Of a stretch of DNA of 64,000 nucleotides, positions 16,275-26,270 are shown in pieces. Source of the DNA: GCA-003244245 sp963823755 (GTDB lineage Bacteria; Actinomycetota; Actinomycetes; Mycobacteriales; Pseudonocardiaceae); contig CAWGMP010000023.1 of the NCBI GenBank assembly GCA_963823755.1, forward strand, positions 62,001 to 126,000, written 5' to 3'. A program made the position numbers and the translations under genes. The notes beneath the pieces were generated by a model that made no database searches, had not been told where the DNA came from, and worked only from the letters and a program-made list of their open reading frames with translations. The stretch's first letter is position 1. The number at the start of each line of letters is the position of its first letter.

Positions 16275-18002
16275 TCAGGACAGTGGCACGCGCCAGGTCA
16301 ACCGGGTACCGCCGTGCGGCTGGGTGCCCACGGTGACCGTGCCACCGCATGCCAGCGCCCGCTGTTCCAGGTTGGCCAGGCCGCTGCGGGCTACCCCCTC
16401 GGGGATCCCGATCCCGTCGTCGACTACCTCGATGACCAGGTCATCACCCGCTTCGGCAGTGACCGTGATGGTGGTCGCCCCTGCATGCCGGACGGCATTG
16501 CTCACCCCTTCACACACCACCGCTACCGCATGCTCGGCGATGGCGGAAGGTACCAGCGTGTCAACGGCACCAGACATGCGCACTGAGGGGGAAAGGCCGG
16601 TACCAGCCGAGACCTCCGCGGCCGCGTCCAGTAGCCGTCGACGCAAACTGCCCGGCGTTTCCTGGCCCGCGGTGTGCAGTTCAAAGATCGAGGTCCTGAT
16701 ATCCCGGATCGTCTCATCGAGTTGCTCAACGACCTTCCCGATCCGCCTCCGGGCGTCCTGCCCACTGACCAGACGCAACGTTCCTTGCAGGCTCATGCCG
16801 GAGGCATACAGGCGTTGGATCACATGATCGTGGAGATCCCGGCCGATCCGTTCACGATCGGCGAGCATGTTCAGCATCGCCTGGGCTCGCTGCGCATGAG
16901 CGGCTTCCAGCGCCAGCGCTGCCTGATCGGCGAATGAGGCCAGCACCGGAACTTGTGCCAGCTCGAACGGGGCAGTGCCCTTGTCCCGGACGGCCATCAA
17001 CACGCCACTGATGCCTGCGGCTGAGCGTAACGGCACGGCCAGGGCCGGCCCTAACCTGTCGATCGGCTCAGTCAGGTTGTTGCTGAGGACCGCGGCGAGG
17101 TCTGGGATGAGCGAGGTTGTCCCGGCCCGGAATACGTCGGTGATGGCTGGGGCGGTAGTAGCGATAGTAGAGCCGAGCAGGGTTTGGCATGGCTCACCGG
17201 CCCCGCTGCGCACGGTGAGCTCATCCCGCTTGTCGCCGTCGGCGAGCAGGATGATCACACCGTCGGCAGTCGAGAGCTCCAGTGAGCGCTGGGCGACCAG
17301 GCGCAGCGCGTCCTCAGTTGACGCTCCTCCCAGCAACTCCGCCCTGATCTCAGATGACGCTTCCAGCCAGCGTTGCCGTATCCGGGCCTGTTCGAACAGT
17401 CGGGCGTTCTCCACCGCGACACCGGCCGCCGCGGCCAACGCCTGCAGCACGACCTCATCGTCAGAGGTGAACCCGGCGGCACTCTGCTTCTCGGTCATGT
17501 ACAGGTTGCCGAAGACCTCATTGCGCACTCGCACGGGCACCCCGAGGAAGCTGCTCATCGGGGGATGGTGGGGAGGGAACCCCACCGATGCCGGGTGCTC
17601 GCCGAGATCGGGCAGCCGGATCACCTCCGGGTGTTTGATCAACAACCCGAGCAGCCCTTGCCCTTCGGGCAGGTGACCCATCTGCGCTCGTTGCGCGGAG
17701 TCGATGCCCACGTAGACGAATTCCGACAGACACTCGTTCGGGCCGAGCACCCCCAAAGCCCCGTAACGGGCGTCAACCAGACCGACGGCGGCTTGCACGA
17801 TGCGTCGCAAGGTGGAGTCGAGTTCCAGCCCGGCACCGACCGCCAGGACGGCATCAAGTAGCCCTTGCAGCCGGTCCCTCGTCTTGACGATCTCCGCGAG
17901 ACGGTCCTGAACCTCCTGGAGCAGTTCGTCCAATCGCAGCCCACCCAGGTCAGCTGTAGTCGAGGTCGCGTCGGTGGGCTGTGACGGTGGTCGTTCAGAC
18001 AT
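16275..18002 (-). CDS. devS: DevS/DosS-like GAF-GAF sensor histidine kinase
   Basis: A 575-residue cytoplasmic sensor: GAF-A about 60-200, GAF-B about 225-370, HisKA_3 dimerisation domain with the phosphorylated His391 in GRDLHDHVIQRLYASG, and an HATPase domain about 470-575 (EGVSNAVRHAGA, DDGIGIPEG, GLANLEQRA). GAF-A contains GFPPHHPPMSSFLGVPVRVR; in mycobacterial DosS this segment carries the heme-ligating histidine (His149), and here the histidines are 145-146. It is thus likely a heme-based O2/NO/CO or redox sensor. The DevR-like partner is 10.7 kb away (28681-29406). It is divergent from the Acg-type nitroreductase gene, a classic DosR target. Confidence 0.9.
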   Translation of the reverse strand: MSERPPSQPTDATSTTADLGGLRLDELLQEVQDRLAEIVKTRDRLQGLLDAVLAVGAGLELDSTLRRIVQAAVGLVDARYGALGVLGPNECLSEFVYVGIDSAQRAQMGHLPEGQGLLGLLIKHPEVIRLPDLGEHPASVGFPPHHPPMSSFLGVPVRVRNEVFGNLYMTEKQSAAGFTSDDEVVLQALAAAAGVAVENARLFEQARIRQRWLEASSEIRAELLGGASTEDALRLVAQRSLELSTADGVIILLADGDKRDELTVRSGAGEPCQTLLGSTIATTAPAITDVFRAGTTSLIPDLAAVLSNNLTEPIDRLGPALAVPLRSAAGISGVLMAVRDKGTAPFELAQVPVLASFADQAALALEAAHAQRAQAMLNMLADRERIGRDLHDHVIQRLYASGMSLQGTLRLVSGQDARRRIGKVVEQLDETIRDIRTSIFELHTAGQETPGSLRRRLLDAAAEVSAGTGLSPSVRMSGAVDTLVPSAIAEHAVAVVCEGVSNAVRHAGATTITVTAEAGDDLVIEVVDDGIGIPEGVARSGLANLEQRALACGGTVTVGTQPHGGTRLTWRVPLS

Positions 18003-18217
18003 CGCCGCTCCAGCACGTGATCGGTTGGCTGATCAGTGCCAGCCTGACACGGGTCATCAGTAACGCCAAGACCCTGAAAACAGGTGGCGGACGCCCCGAT
18101 GACTGAGGACCTTCGCCCATGTCGGACCCGGTCAGGCCACTGCAAGGTAAGACCACGCACAACACCCGGCGCAATGGAGAGAGCACCGCCGACCACCGGG
18201 ACAACACAATGAGGTAA

Positions 18218-19282
18218 ATGATCATGAGTGTGGTACCTGCGGCCCTAGGACTTCCGGCCGCCGAGGTCGAAGGCGCGCTGGCCGTAGCGTCCCTGGCGCC
18301 GTCGGTGCACAACAGCCAGCCTTGGCGATTCCGGGTCCTGCCCACTCAGATCGAGCTGTACGCCGATCTGGAGCGGCGGCTGCCCGCGACCGATCCCGAG
18401 GATCGTGAGCTGAGATTGTCCTGCGGTGCAGCCCTGCTGAACCTGAGGCTGGCGTTGCAGGCTCTCGGGATGCGCCCACTGGTGACGTTGTTACCCAGCG
18501 GACATCGGGCCAGCATCGATGGGTCAGGTGCGCTGGCCGTGGTTCGTTACGGCGGGCAGGCACGCCCGGCACCGGAGCTGACCCGACTGCTGCAGGCGGC
18601 GCGCACGCGGCGGACCAACCGCCGGCCGTTCGTCCACGCACCCGTCCGCACCGCCCATCGCACCCAACTCGTGCGCGTTGTCGAATCAGAACGAGCGTGG
18701 TTGTATGTGCTGTCCAGTCGTGAACAGCGGGCAACGTTGCGTCACCTGGTGGTGGATGCACACCGCGAGCAAATGGCCAATCCTGCCTTTGCCGCCGAGC
18801 TGGCGGCATGGACCGGGCGTGCGGGTGGTCACCGAGACGGCGTGCCGGTGACTGCTGGCGGCCCCCAGCCGGAACCGCAGGATGAGTGGGTGCTGCGAGA
18901 CTTCACCGCCGGTCGAGGCCGGGTGCGAGTGGAGGGTAAGGACTTCGAATCCGATCCGCTCCTGGTGGTGTTGTGCTCGTTTCACGAGGGCTCCTTGGCC
19001 GAACTTCAAGCAGGACAGGCACTCCAGCACATGCTGCTGAACGCCACTCGCCTGGGCCTGTCTGCATCTTTCTTGTCCCAGCCCATCGAAGTCCCGCCCA
19101 TCCGCGCCAAGCTGCGCCGCGCACTGGGGACCACACTTGACCCGCAGGCCATCCTGCGCATCGGTTTTGGATCACCTGTTTCGCCCACTCCCCGGCGCCC
19201 CGTGGCTGAGCTGCTCATGCCGGAACCACCCGCACCCTGTCCTCATGGCCTGGCAAGCACGTCAGCGAGGGGAACGCCATGA
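18218..19282 (+). CDS. Acg-family putative NAD(P)H nitroreductase
   Basis: A 354-residue protein of the Acg/Rv2032 family, which is nitroreductase-like with two half-domains and sequesters FMN in dormant mycobacteria. Motifs: LASLAPSVHNSQPWRF near the N terminus, RTRRTNRRPF in the middle, and QALQHMLLNATRLGLSASFL followed by ILRIGFGSPV. Acg genes are among the most strongly DosR-induced, so position directly divergent from devS is telling. GAGGTAA lies just before the ATG at 18218; ATG 18224 is an alternative with better spacing. The next gene overlaps by ATGA, so the two form an operon. Confidence 0.9.
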   Translation: MIMSVVPAALGLPAAEVEGALAVASLAPSVHNSQPWRFRVLPTQIELYADLERRLPATDPEDRELRLSCGAALLNLRLALQALGMRPLVTLLPSGHRASIDGSGALAVVRYGGQARPAPELTRLLQAARTRRTNRRPFVHAPVRTAHRTQLVRVVESERAWLYVLSSREQRATLRHLVVDAHREQMANPAFAAELAAWTGRAGGHRDGVPVTAGGPQPEPQDEWVLRDFTAGRGRVRVEGKDFESDPLLVVLCSFHEGSLAELQAGQALQHMLLNATRLGLSASFLSQPIEVPPIRAKLRRALGTTLDPQAILRIGFGSPVSPTPRRPVAELLMPEPPAPCPHGLASTSARGTP

Positions 19283-21948
19283 CGGCGCAAACACGATGGG
19301 CGTTGTTGACCGACGGTCGCGTCGTCTCGATCAGGCGGCTTGACACCTCTGATACGACCGCAGTTCTTCAGCTCCACGAGCAGCTGCCCGAACGCGACCG
19401 GTACCTGCGGTTTTTCACCCTCGGCGCGACGCATCTGGCTGCGTTCGTCGCGCGACTCACCACTGTGGACGACGCCCATCGGGGTGCGCTGGGCGCCTTC
19501 GCTGACGACGAACTGGTGGGGGTGGCCCACTACGAAGTACTCGACGACCCGGCCGAAGCCGAGGTCGCGCTCGTGGTCCATCACGATGTGCAGACACACG
19601 GCGTAGGCACGCTGTTGCTGGAACATCTCGTCTCGTTGGCCCGAGACCGAGGAGTGCGGCGTTTCGTGGCCGAGGTGTTGGCTGAGAACACCAGGATCAG
19701 GCAGGTCTTCACCGGCTGCGGTCTTCCGCTGAAGATCGACCATGACGGCCCCGAACTGCACGTGACTATCGCACTCGACATCGATGAGCAGTACCTGGAC
19801 GCCGTCACCGAACGCGAACGCCGAGCCGACTCGGCCAGTCTCCGGCCGGTGTTGAGCCCCCGCGTCGTGGCAGTCATCGGCGCAAGCCGGCGCGACAGTT
19901 CAATCGGGCACGTGATCCTGCGCAGGATCAAAAAAGCTGACTTCAACGGTCGACTTTTCGCGGTCAACCCGCACGCTGCGGAGATCGCCGGACTGCCCAG
20001 CTATGCCAGCGTCACAGACCTGCCCGAGGTCCCCGACCTCGCCGTGGTGTGCGTGCCAGCGCAGGCAGTACCCGGCGTCGCTGAGGAATGTGGCCGCCGT
20101 GGTGTGCGGGCCCTGCTGGTGATCACAGCGGGGATCACTGGTGAGGAGCAGGCGCGGCGGGCTCTGCTGGATGCAGTACACCACCATGGCATGCGACTGG
20201 TCGGACCGAACTGTCTAGGCCTGGTCAACACCGCTCCGCAGGTGCGGCTGGACGCGACATTCTCCGACCTCGCCGCACCGAGCGGCCCAGTGGGAGTGGC
20301 CACCCAATCCGGTGGGACCGGGATCGCCTTGCTCGACCAGCTCGGCCACCTGGGCCTTGGAGTCTCGACCATGGTGTCGATGGGCGACAAGTACGATGTG
20401 AGCAGCAATGATCTGCTCCGTTGGTGGCTGGGCGACGATCGCACCGAAGTCGCCGTGTTATACCTCGAATCCTTTGGCAATCCGCACAAGTTCAGTCGTC
20501 TGGCGCGCCGTCTCGGCCAGCACAAACCCGTGATAGCGCTGCGCACCGCAACCACCGAAGTGGCCCAGCGTGCCGCGGCTTCACACACCGCCGCCGCGGC
20601 CACACCAGCCGTGACCCGTGATGCGCTCTACCGCCAGGCCGGTGTCATCGCGGTGGACACGCTCACCGAGCTCTTCGCGACCACCGCCGTGCTGTGCTGG
20701 CAGCCTGTCCCGGCCGGTTCGCAGGTGATGGTGCTCAGCAATGCCGGAGGTGCCGGGGTACTCACCGCTGACGCGTGCGCCAGGCACGGTCTGGGCCTTC
20801 CGGAGCTCTCCGAGTGCACGCGCGCGACGCTGCGGCAACTGCTGCCAACGCAGGCAAGCCTGCACAACCCGATCGACACCACCGCAGGGGTTGACGCGGC
20901 CACGTTCGGGGCCTGCCTGGACACTGTGCTCGCCGACGACACGGTGCACGCGGTGATCGCGATCGTGGCCCCGACCGGGCTGGGTGACCCTACGGTGGTG
21001 ATTGCCGAGGTCACCGACCGCGCCCGCAGCAAGGGCAGCACCACACCGGTCATCGCCGTGCGCGTCAGCCAGCCCGAGGCGGTCTGTGCGCTGCGCGCTG
21101 GGACAGCGCGGCCGGTGCCCAGTTATGCCGACCCCGCCCTCGCGGCCGACGCATTGGCACATGCGGTCCGGTACGGGCAGTGGCGTGCCAGGCCGGCGGG
21201 CCGGGTACCGGATCTGCCCGCTATCAAGCCGGTGCAGGCGCGGGCGCTGGTGAACCAGTCCCTCAGCGATCATCCCGACGGCGGGTGGCTGACCCCGTCA
21301 GCAACCCAGACACTGTTGGGCTGCTTCGGGTTACCAGTGTTGACCGGTGTCACTGCTACCGATGATTCCGAGGCCGTCACCGCGTTCCGGCAACTCGGTG
21401 GTCCCGTAGTACTCAAAGCGGTGGCACGGGGTGTGCTGCACAAAAGCCGCAGCGGCGGAGTCATTCTCGACGTGCACGATGAAGGACAGTTGCGCACCGC
21501 GCTGGCAGCCATGCGGCGGCGCTTTGGAGACACTCTGGAAGCGGTGTTCATCCAACCCATGGCGGCGCCGGGTCGAGAGCTCCTGATCGGAGTGAACAGC
21601 GACCGCACGTTTGGACCTTTGGTGGTGTTCGGTTTCGGTGGCGTAGATACCGATCTGGTCGCGGATCGGAGCTGCCGGCTCGTCCCCATCACCGATATCG
21701 ACGCCGAGGAGATGGTGCGATCGTTGCGTTGCTCGCACCTGTTGTTCGACAACGCCGCGCTCGACCTCGATGCCGTGCACGACGTCCTGCTGCGCGTCGG
21801 GCGGCTGGCCGAGCTGCTCCCCGAGGTCACCGAGCTCGATGCCAACCCTGTGATCACCAGCGAGCGTGGTTGCCTGATCGTGGACGCGCGGATCCTGCTG
21901 CGACCCGCATCGCACGACGACCCTCTGCTGCGCGCTCTGCACAACTGA
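19279..21948 (+). CDS. GNAT acetyltransferase fused to ADP-forming acyl-CoA synthetase-like protein
   Basis: An 889-residue Pat-like fusion. Residues about 15-170 are a GNAT domain (VALVVHHDVQTHGVGTLLLE). Then follow a CoA-binding domain (VVAVIGASRRDSSIGHVIL), the succinyl-CoA-ligase-like region (PVGVATQSGGTGIALLDQLG) with the phospho-histidine loop AASHTAAAATPAVTRDALY, and a C-terminal ATP-grasp (GGPVVLKAVARGVLHKSRSG, TELDANPVI). Related proteins acetylate lysines, for example of acetyl-CoA synthetase, or act as acetate-CoA ligases. Here GNAT is N-terminal, as in actinobacterial relatives. It is co-translated with the Acg-type gene and thus probably part of the same hypoxia response. Confidence 0.9.
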   Translation: MTAQTRWALLTDGRVVSIRRLDTSDTTAVLQLHEQLPERDRYLRFFTLGATHLAAFVARLTTVDDAHRGALGAFADDELVGVAHYEVLDDPAEAEVALVVHHDVQTHGVGTLLLEHLVSLARDRGVRRFVAEVLAENTRIRQVFTGCGLPLKIDHDGPELHVTIALDIDEQYLDAVTERERRADSASLRPVLSPRVVAVIGASRRDSSIGHVILRRIKKADFNGRLFAVNPHAAEIAGLPSYASVTDLPEVPDLAVVCVPAQAVPGVAEECGRRGVRALLVITAGITGEEQARRALLDAVHHHGMRLVGPNCLGLVNTAPQVRLDATFSDLAAPSGPVGVATQSGGTGIALLDQLGHLGLGVSTMVSMGDKYDVSSNDLLRWWLGDDRTEVAVLYLESFGNPHKFSRLARRLGQHKPVIALRTATTEVAQRAAASHTAAAATPAVTRDALYRQAGVIAVDTLTELFATTAVLCWQPVPAGSQVMVLSNAGGAGVLTADACARHGLGLPELSECTRATLRQLLPTQASLHNPIDTTAGVDAATFGACLDTVLADDTVHAVIAIVAPTGLGDPTVVIAEVTDRARSKGSTTPVIAVRVSQPEAVCALRAGTARPVPSYADPALAADALAHAVRYGQWRARPAGRVPDLPAIKPVQARALVNQSLSDHPDGGWLTPSATQTLLGCFGLPVLTGVTATDDSEAVTAFRQLGGPVVLKAVARGVLHKSRSGGVILDVHDEGQLRTALAAMRRRFGDTLEAVFIQPMAAPGRELLIGVNSDRTFGPLVVFGFGGVDTDLVADRSCRLVPITDIDAEEMVRSLRCSHLLFDNAALDLDAVHDVLLRVGRLAELLPEVTELDANPVITSERGCLIVDARILLRPASHDDPLLRALHN

Positions 21949-22304
21949 TCTACATTCACGTCACTGCTGCGGCCCGGTGGGCGATGGATGCCGATGACGG
22001 CCTGGCAGTACAACAGCGGGACGGAACCGGCCCGCATGGTGCGGATACGGCTGCGTCTCGCCGGAATCGTGCCGATGACAGGCTGGGACACCTATGTGCA
22101 CGGGAAGGGAAGGATGCACAGCACGGTCCGCAGGCATCTCGCCGACATCCAGGACCGTTGCCCACCGTCCCGGTCATGAGCCCGGACCTACCGACGGCCG
22201 GCTCTTTCGCCGCGGTGCGGGAGACGCGATCTCCGCAACCAGGTCGAGCAGCTCGATCAGCAGCAGCGCGCTGCGCCGGTCGACACCGGCTCTGATCTTT
22301 CGCG
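21949..22304. other. Gap with traces of a DivIVA-like N terminus
   Basis: At about 22229-22315 one plus-strand frame reads LRNQVEQLDQQQRAAPVDTG, a coiled-coil-like segment that probably belongs to the downstream DivIVA-like gene but lies in another frame. Upstream of it only short unconserved frames occur. Confidence 0.35.
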
Positions 22305-22988
22305 GTGGAGCTGCCTGGACCGGTGATGGCCCCGGTGGCGCCGCCACTGGGGGAGCAGACTTCGGCAGGTGGTGATCACAATGGTCACGCCGCCAGGGTG
22401 CTGGGTCTGGCCCAGGAGATGGCGGACCGGTTGACTGGTGAGGCCAAGGTCGAAGCGGACGCGATGTTGGCCGAGGCTTGCAGCAGGTCTGAGCAGCTGT
22501 TTTCTGAGGCGAGGGTGAAGGCCGATGGCCTGGTCAATGAGGCCAGGGCCCGGGCCGAGGTCATGCTCGCTGATGCCCGTAGCAGGGCCGAGACTGTGGA
22601 GCGGCAGTCTCGGGAGAAGGCGGTGTCGCTGGAGCGCGATGCAGCACGCAGGCACACTGAGATCATCAGTGCGTTCAGCCAGGAGAAGAGCGCTCTGGAG
22701 AAGAAGATCGATGAACTGCGCGTATTGGAGCGTGAGTACCGCACCCGCTTGAAGACCTACCTGGCCGCACAGCTGCGAGAGCTGGACGGGTCCGGATCCG
22801 GTGCACCAGGTGCCCCGATGCGCAACCGGCAGGGCGTCGCGGCCTGCGGGGCAGGCGCGCATGCCGAAGCGGGTCTCGGTAACAGCGGGGCTACCAAACA
22901 CCGCGCACGACCTCGCCGAGGTGTTTGGCCCCTTATCGGGCCCGCCTTAACCGAATTGCGCGAGGCCGGTCCGAGCGGGGCCAGCTAG
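22305..22988 (+). CDS. DivIVA/Wag31-like coiled-coil protein, N terminus probably frameshifted
   Basis: The 227-residue product contains a long coiled coil (GHAARVLGLAQEMADRLTGE, VEADAMLAEACSRSEQLF, ALEKKIDELRVLEREYRTRL) of the type following the DivIVA membrane-binding domain in actinobacterial polar-growth or septum proteins. The conserved DivIVA N-terminal lipid-binding domain is not in this frame; a possible preceding piece is read at 22229-22315 in another frame. The last 70 residues are low-complexity. It sits between the dormancy operon and a glycosyltransferase without clear operon links. Function as a cytoskeletal scaffold is inferred only from the coiled coil. Confidence 0.55.
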   Translation: MELPGPVMAPVAPPLGEQTSAGGDHNGHAARVLGLAQEMADRLTGEAKVEADAMLAEACSRSEQLFSEARVKADGLVNEARARAEVMLADARSRAETVERQSREKAVSLERDAARRHTEIISAFSQEKSALEKKIDELRVLEREYRTRLKTYLAAQLRELDGSGSGAPGAPMRNRQGVAACGAGAHAEAGLGNSGATKHRARPRRGVWPLIGPALTELREAGPSGAS

Positions 22989-23377
22989 GACGCCGCTGCT
23001 CCATGACTACGTGGACGGGTTATGCGCAGACATCAAGCGGGCAGGGGAGCGCCCCGCCATGGGAGAGGTCTTGCGCGACCGACAGGGCGACGTCCTGCGC
23101 TTCACCTCACGACCTGGAAGTGCCTCTACCGCCGCCAAACACGGCCTCAACCTGCAAACCTGCAGTCTCTCCGCAACGGCACCATAATGAATGGGGCATA
23201 CGGTAATATCTTGATCAGCACCCGGCACTCGAAGCCGGGGCTGGGCTAGAGGACTCCCATGAGCAGCGTGCTGAGAAGACCGAGCAGCCTACCGATGCTT
23301 GGAACTAGACATTCATTGCGGGACGCGTGGTGGGTATGACCCGTAGCCGAGGCACTGGACCGGGCCGAGGTGATGAG
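22989..23377. other. Gap before glycosyltransferase
   Basis: A plus-strand stretch from about 22990 reads LLHDYVDGLCADIKRAGERP and MGEVLRDRQGDVLRF without a clear start or known family, ending at TAA near 23187. It may be the end of a lost gene. No other structure is seen. Confidence 0.3.
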
Positions 23378-24268
23378 GTGACGACGACACCGATCGATTT
23401 CCCCACGATGGTGAGCGTCGTCATCCCCGCGCGCAACGTCGCCGAGTTGCTGCCCTTTCAGCTGGAATCGCTGAGCGGTCAGACCTACCGAGGCCGGTGG
23501 GAAGTCGTCATCGCAGACAACTGTTCCACCGACCGAACCGTTGACATAGCCCTGAACTGGACTGAGAAGCTGCCTGACCTACGCGTGGTGCGAGCGCATC
23601 GGCGCAGAGGAGTGAACCACGCCCGGAACGTCGGAGCGGCAGCGGCGCGTGGAGACCTGCTTCTCTTCTGTGATGCCAACGATGTCGCCTCCGCAGGCTG
23701 GCTCCAGGCGATGGCGGAAGCCGCCCGTTCATCGGACATTGTTGGAGGCGTGATCAATGATCGGGCATTGAGTGACTTCCGAGCCCGGTCCTGGCGGCCG
23801 AGGCCGCTGCGGGATTACTTGCCCGTGCACATGAACTTCTTTCCTTACGCGCCTGGCGCGAACCTCGGCGTCCGTACCACGGTTTGGCGAGCACTCGGTG
23901 GATTCGACGAGACCTATACGAGCGGCTGCGACGAGGTGGAGTTCTGCTGGCGCGCTCAGCTCGACTCGTACACAATCGCCTTCGTACCGCACGCCGTGAT
24001 GCACTACCGACTGCGAAGCAGGCTGTGGCCGCTCGTCAGGCAGGCATTCGGGTACGGGTACGGCTACACTCGACTATTTCGCGACTTTCGCCACCATGGC
24101 ATCACCCCTAGGCGCTTATCCGTGGCGGTGGCGGTCTGGGCGCAGCTTATCCGCCTGCTTCCCAACCTGATCTCGTCCGATGGCTCGGGATACTGGCTGT
24201 ACTTGGCGACCACCCGAATTGGACACCTGGTGGGTAGCATCCGTCACCGGGTTTTCTGTCCCTACTAA
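23378..24268 (+). CDS. Family 2 glycosyltransferase
   Basis: A 296-residue GT-A fold enzyme: VSVVIPARNVAELLPFQLES, WEVVIADNCSTDRTVD, GDLLLFCDANDVASAGWL (the DxD-type motif is DAN/D here), GANLGVRTTVWRALGGFDE and the acidic EVEFCWRAQLD that places the catalytic base. It transfers an activated sugar to an unknown acceptor, probably a cell-surface glycan. GTG 23378 preceded by GAGGTGATGAG is preferred; in-frame starts exist at 23327 and 23336. It converges with an FkbM methyltransferase, with overlapping stops, in a segment of slightly lower GC. Confidence 0.85.
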   Translation: MTTTPIDFPTMVSVVIPARNVAELLPFQLESLSGQTYRGRWEVVIADNCSTDRTVDIALNWTEKLPDLRVVRAHRRRGVNHARNVGAAAARGDLLLFCDANDVASAGWLQAMAEAARSSDIVGGVINDRALSDFRARSWRPRPLRDYLPVHMNFFPYAPGANLGVRTTVWRALGGFDETYTSGCDEVEFCWRAQLDSYTIAFVPHAVMHYRLRSRLWPLVRQAFGYGYGYTRLFRDFRHHGITPRRLSVAVAVWAQLIRLLPNLISSDGSGYWLYLATTRIGHLVGSIRHRVFCPY

Positions 24269-25062
24269 GAAGAATATAGGTTTCTTAGGGACGCGTGTGT
24301 GTCATACCAGCCGGGACCGCCCAGTATCTTACGCAGGAATTCCGCGAGGATCCGAAGCTTTGAGGATTTCCGTAACACTCCGTCATCTCCGTACAGCCAG
24401 TATCGGAAGAATATGAGACGATAGCGAAGCAGTGCTGCTCGACGGGTGAGACAGCGACCTGGGGCTTCCTCACCGAAGAGACCGCTTGCGCCAGGTTCAA
24501 ACTGATGTCGGACGTAGTTACCTTCGCGGCTCGGGCTCGGGCATCGCTGACGGCTGACCTTGTGCTGCGGGACCAACTTGAATCGATGGTATCCAAGACT
24601 CTCAAGAAGGTCGAATTCGTGCAACAACTCTCGCCAAGATACCTTGTTTGCCTCAATGGAAACGTGACGAGGCCTCGCATCCGTACCGCCGAGAGACTTT
24701 AAACAGAGGATATCGGCACCCTCGATATCGACCTTTAAATAGTAGGGTATGCCATATTCCCGGAGCACGTCCACGAACTTGACACCCGGAACTTCGATGA
24801 CGTCGATCGACGCGGAACCGAGACGTTCATTTCGTTTAGACCAGTCCGGACGTATAGTCCCCCACACGGAATTGGGGTTTACATAGAACTTGACAGGACC
24901 ATCATTCTCAGCTATTGCGACATTCACAATCGTCAACTGGCCCGAGTCAACCTCGGCTTTAAATCGGTCGGCGACTTCAGAGCAAAATGATGGAATCGCC
25001 TCAATCGCAACGACCCGAAAACCTTTTCGCAAATAGAATTCCGAGTCTTCGCCTTTGTGCAT
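24265..25062 (-). CDS. FkbM-family methyltransferase, N terminus shortened
   Basis: The 265-residue product carries FkbM signatures: MHKGEDSEFYLRKGFRVVAI (SAM-binding motif I, acidic residue in VVAIEAIP), FVDVLREYGIPYYLKVDIEG and ADILCLKSL. The in-frame codons just upstream read ADLVYDIG, the usual beginning of motif I, but they follow a TAG and no start codon precedes them, so the native N terminus is lost or frameshifted. FkbM enzymes O-methylate sugars or polyketides. The base composition is visibly lower in GC than neighbours, suggesting acquisition with a surface-glycan island. Confidence 0.75.
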   Translation of the reverse strand: MHKGEDSEFYLRKGFRVVAIEAIPSFCSEVADRFKAEVDSGQLTIVNVAIAENDGPVKFYVNPNSVWGTIRPDWSKRNERLGSASIDVIEVPGVKFVDVLREYGIPYYLKVDIEGADILCLKSLGGTDARPRHVSIEANKVSWRELLHEFDLLESLGYHRFKLVPQHKVSRQRCPSPSREGNYVRHQFEPGASGLFGEEAPGRCLTRRAALLRYRLIFFRYWLYGDDGVLRKSSKLRILAEFLRKILGGPGWYDTHASLRNLYSS

Positions 25063-26270
25063 GCCAATGTCGTAGACAAGGTCAGCAGAAACCTGGGGCT
25101 ACCGCCGGCACCTCATCTCATCGTGACGGAACTGCACCCCGCTATGACCTCGTTGTCGCCCTGATTTCACGAACTTGGGCCTCGCCTTCATGCATGATCT
25201 TCGGCTCATCGCTCTTCGCAATCTTCGCATGCGCGAGGTCAATACTGTAGGCTTCGTCAGTGATCGCCGCAGTGTGCCCCGGCCGTCGGGGATGTGGCCT
25301 ATGCGGAGGCCAGGCCGGGTCATCCCGGGTGCCGCTGATCTTGAACACCTGACCACCGAGCACCAAGTTCGGTATCCGATCGAGTAAGGGCTGCGCGCTC
25401 GGCGGCCAGCTGGTGCAGCTCCATGAGCACCCGCTGCACGCCGCCGCCCGAGGGTGCGTGACCGGCGTCGAAGTTCCGCGCAGCTTGCGGCCGATCTCGA
25501 TGAACCCGCACTCCCGCCGCTGAAGCGCTACACCCATAGAGCTAACGGGGTTTCACCTCAGCCCGACGAGCCATGCCGTGGTCGGCTTCCGCTTTTAGGC
25601 CAAGCTCACGCAGGGACCCGCGGTCAGGGCGACCGACCGCCGCCACTCGCTTCGCCTAGATGTGTTGACCAGGACGCGACGTGCGTATGTGCAGGTCAGG
25701 TGCGCTGTCGTTGCGCTGTGGAGCGAGTGCCATCCACGCTACGCCCATCGGATCTGACCCGCGAGCACCAAACTTGACTCGATCTTACCGACTTTGCCGG
25801 ACCTAGCCAGCTACTTCCCGTCCGAGACTGCGCTCGGAAGAGATGGCCCCTGATGGGACAGCTCTGGTCACGGGCGCGTTTAACCAGTCTGGCGTTGTTG
25901 GCCAGGTAGGCGCACAGCCCTCACCTCCCCGCGCATTGTGTGCGTTTACGCAGGTCGACGGCGCGGGCCGCTCAGGTCCAGCGGCCGCCTCTCCGATGGT
26001 CGCCCTATGGTCTCCGCTGGAGACGAGGTCTCTGCGTCCCTGCTGACCGGATTCGCGACAGCCAACGATATTGGGTTGTGCCGGCAAGCCGGCTGTCTCC
26101 CTCAGCTACGGAGGGGGTCGCCTCCGAGAGTGGCACACGGGCGCGACATCGACAACTTTTTGTCGATCGGATGATCCCAAGCGCCTAGATGGTCAACAGC
26201 ATGCTCCGCACCAGTCCAGTGCCGCGGCAGCAAGCGGTGAGCCCAGCAACGGATCCGGTTTCTCGGTGGT
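25063..26270. other. 1.2-kb stretch without recognisable genes
   Basis: Both strands were read. Only short frames with no family resemblance are present, e.g. a minus-strand helix VLMELHQLAAERAAL near 25420. The region contains a hairpin at 26148-26167 (listed separately). It separates the glycosyltransferase/methyltransferase pair from the second half of the dormancy cluster and may be an old deletion zone. Confidence 0.4.
26148..26167. terminator. Perfect 8-bp stem hairpin, loop CTTT
   Basis: ATCGACAA and TTGTCGAT flank CTTT. It lies about 100 bases before the pyridoxamine-oxidase-like gene. It could be a weak terminator or a regulator site; no T-run follows. Confidence 0.35.

Noticed and set aside
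18003..18217. DosR box between devS and the Acg gene
   Set aside because: GGACC-containing half-sites occur (near 18108 and 18123) but as direct repeats with wrong spacing; no 20-bp GGGAC/GTCCC dyad was found.
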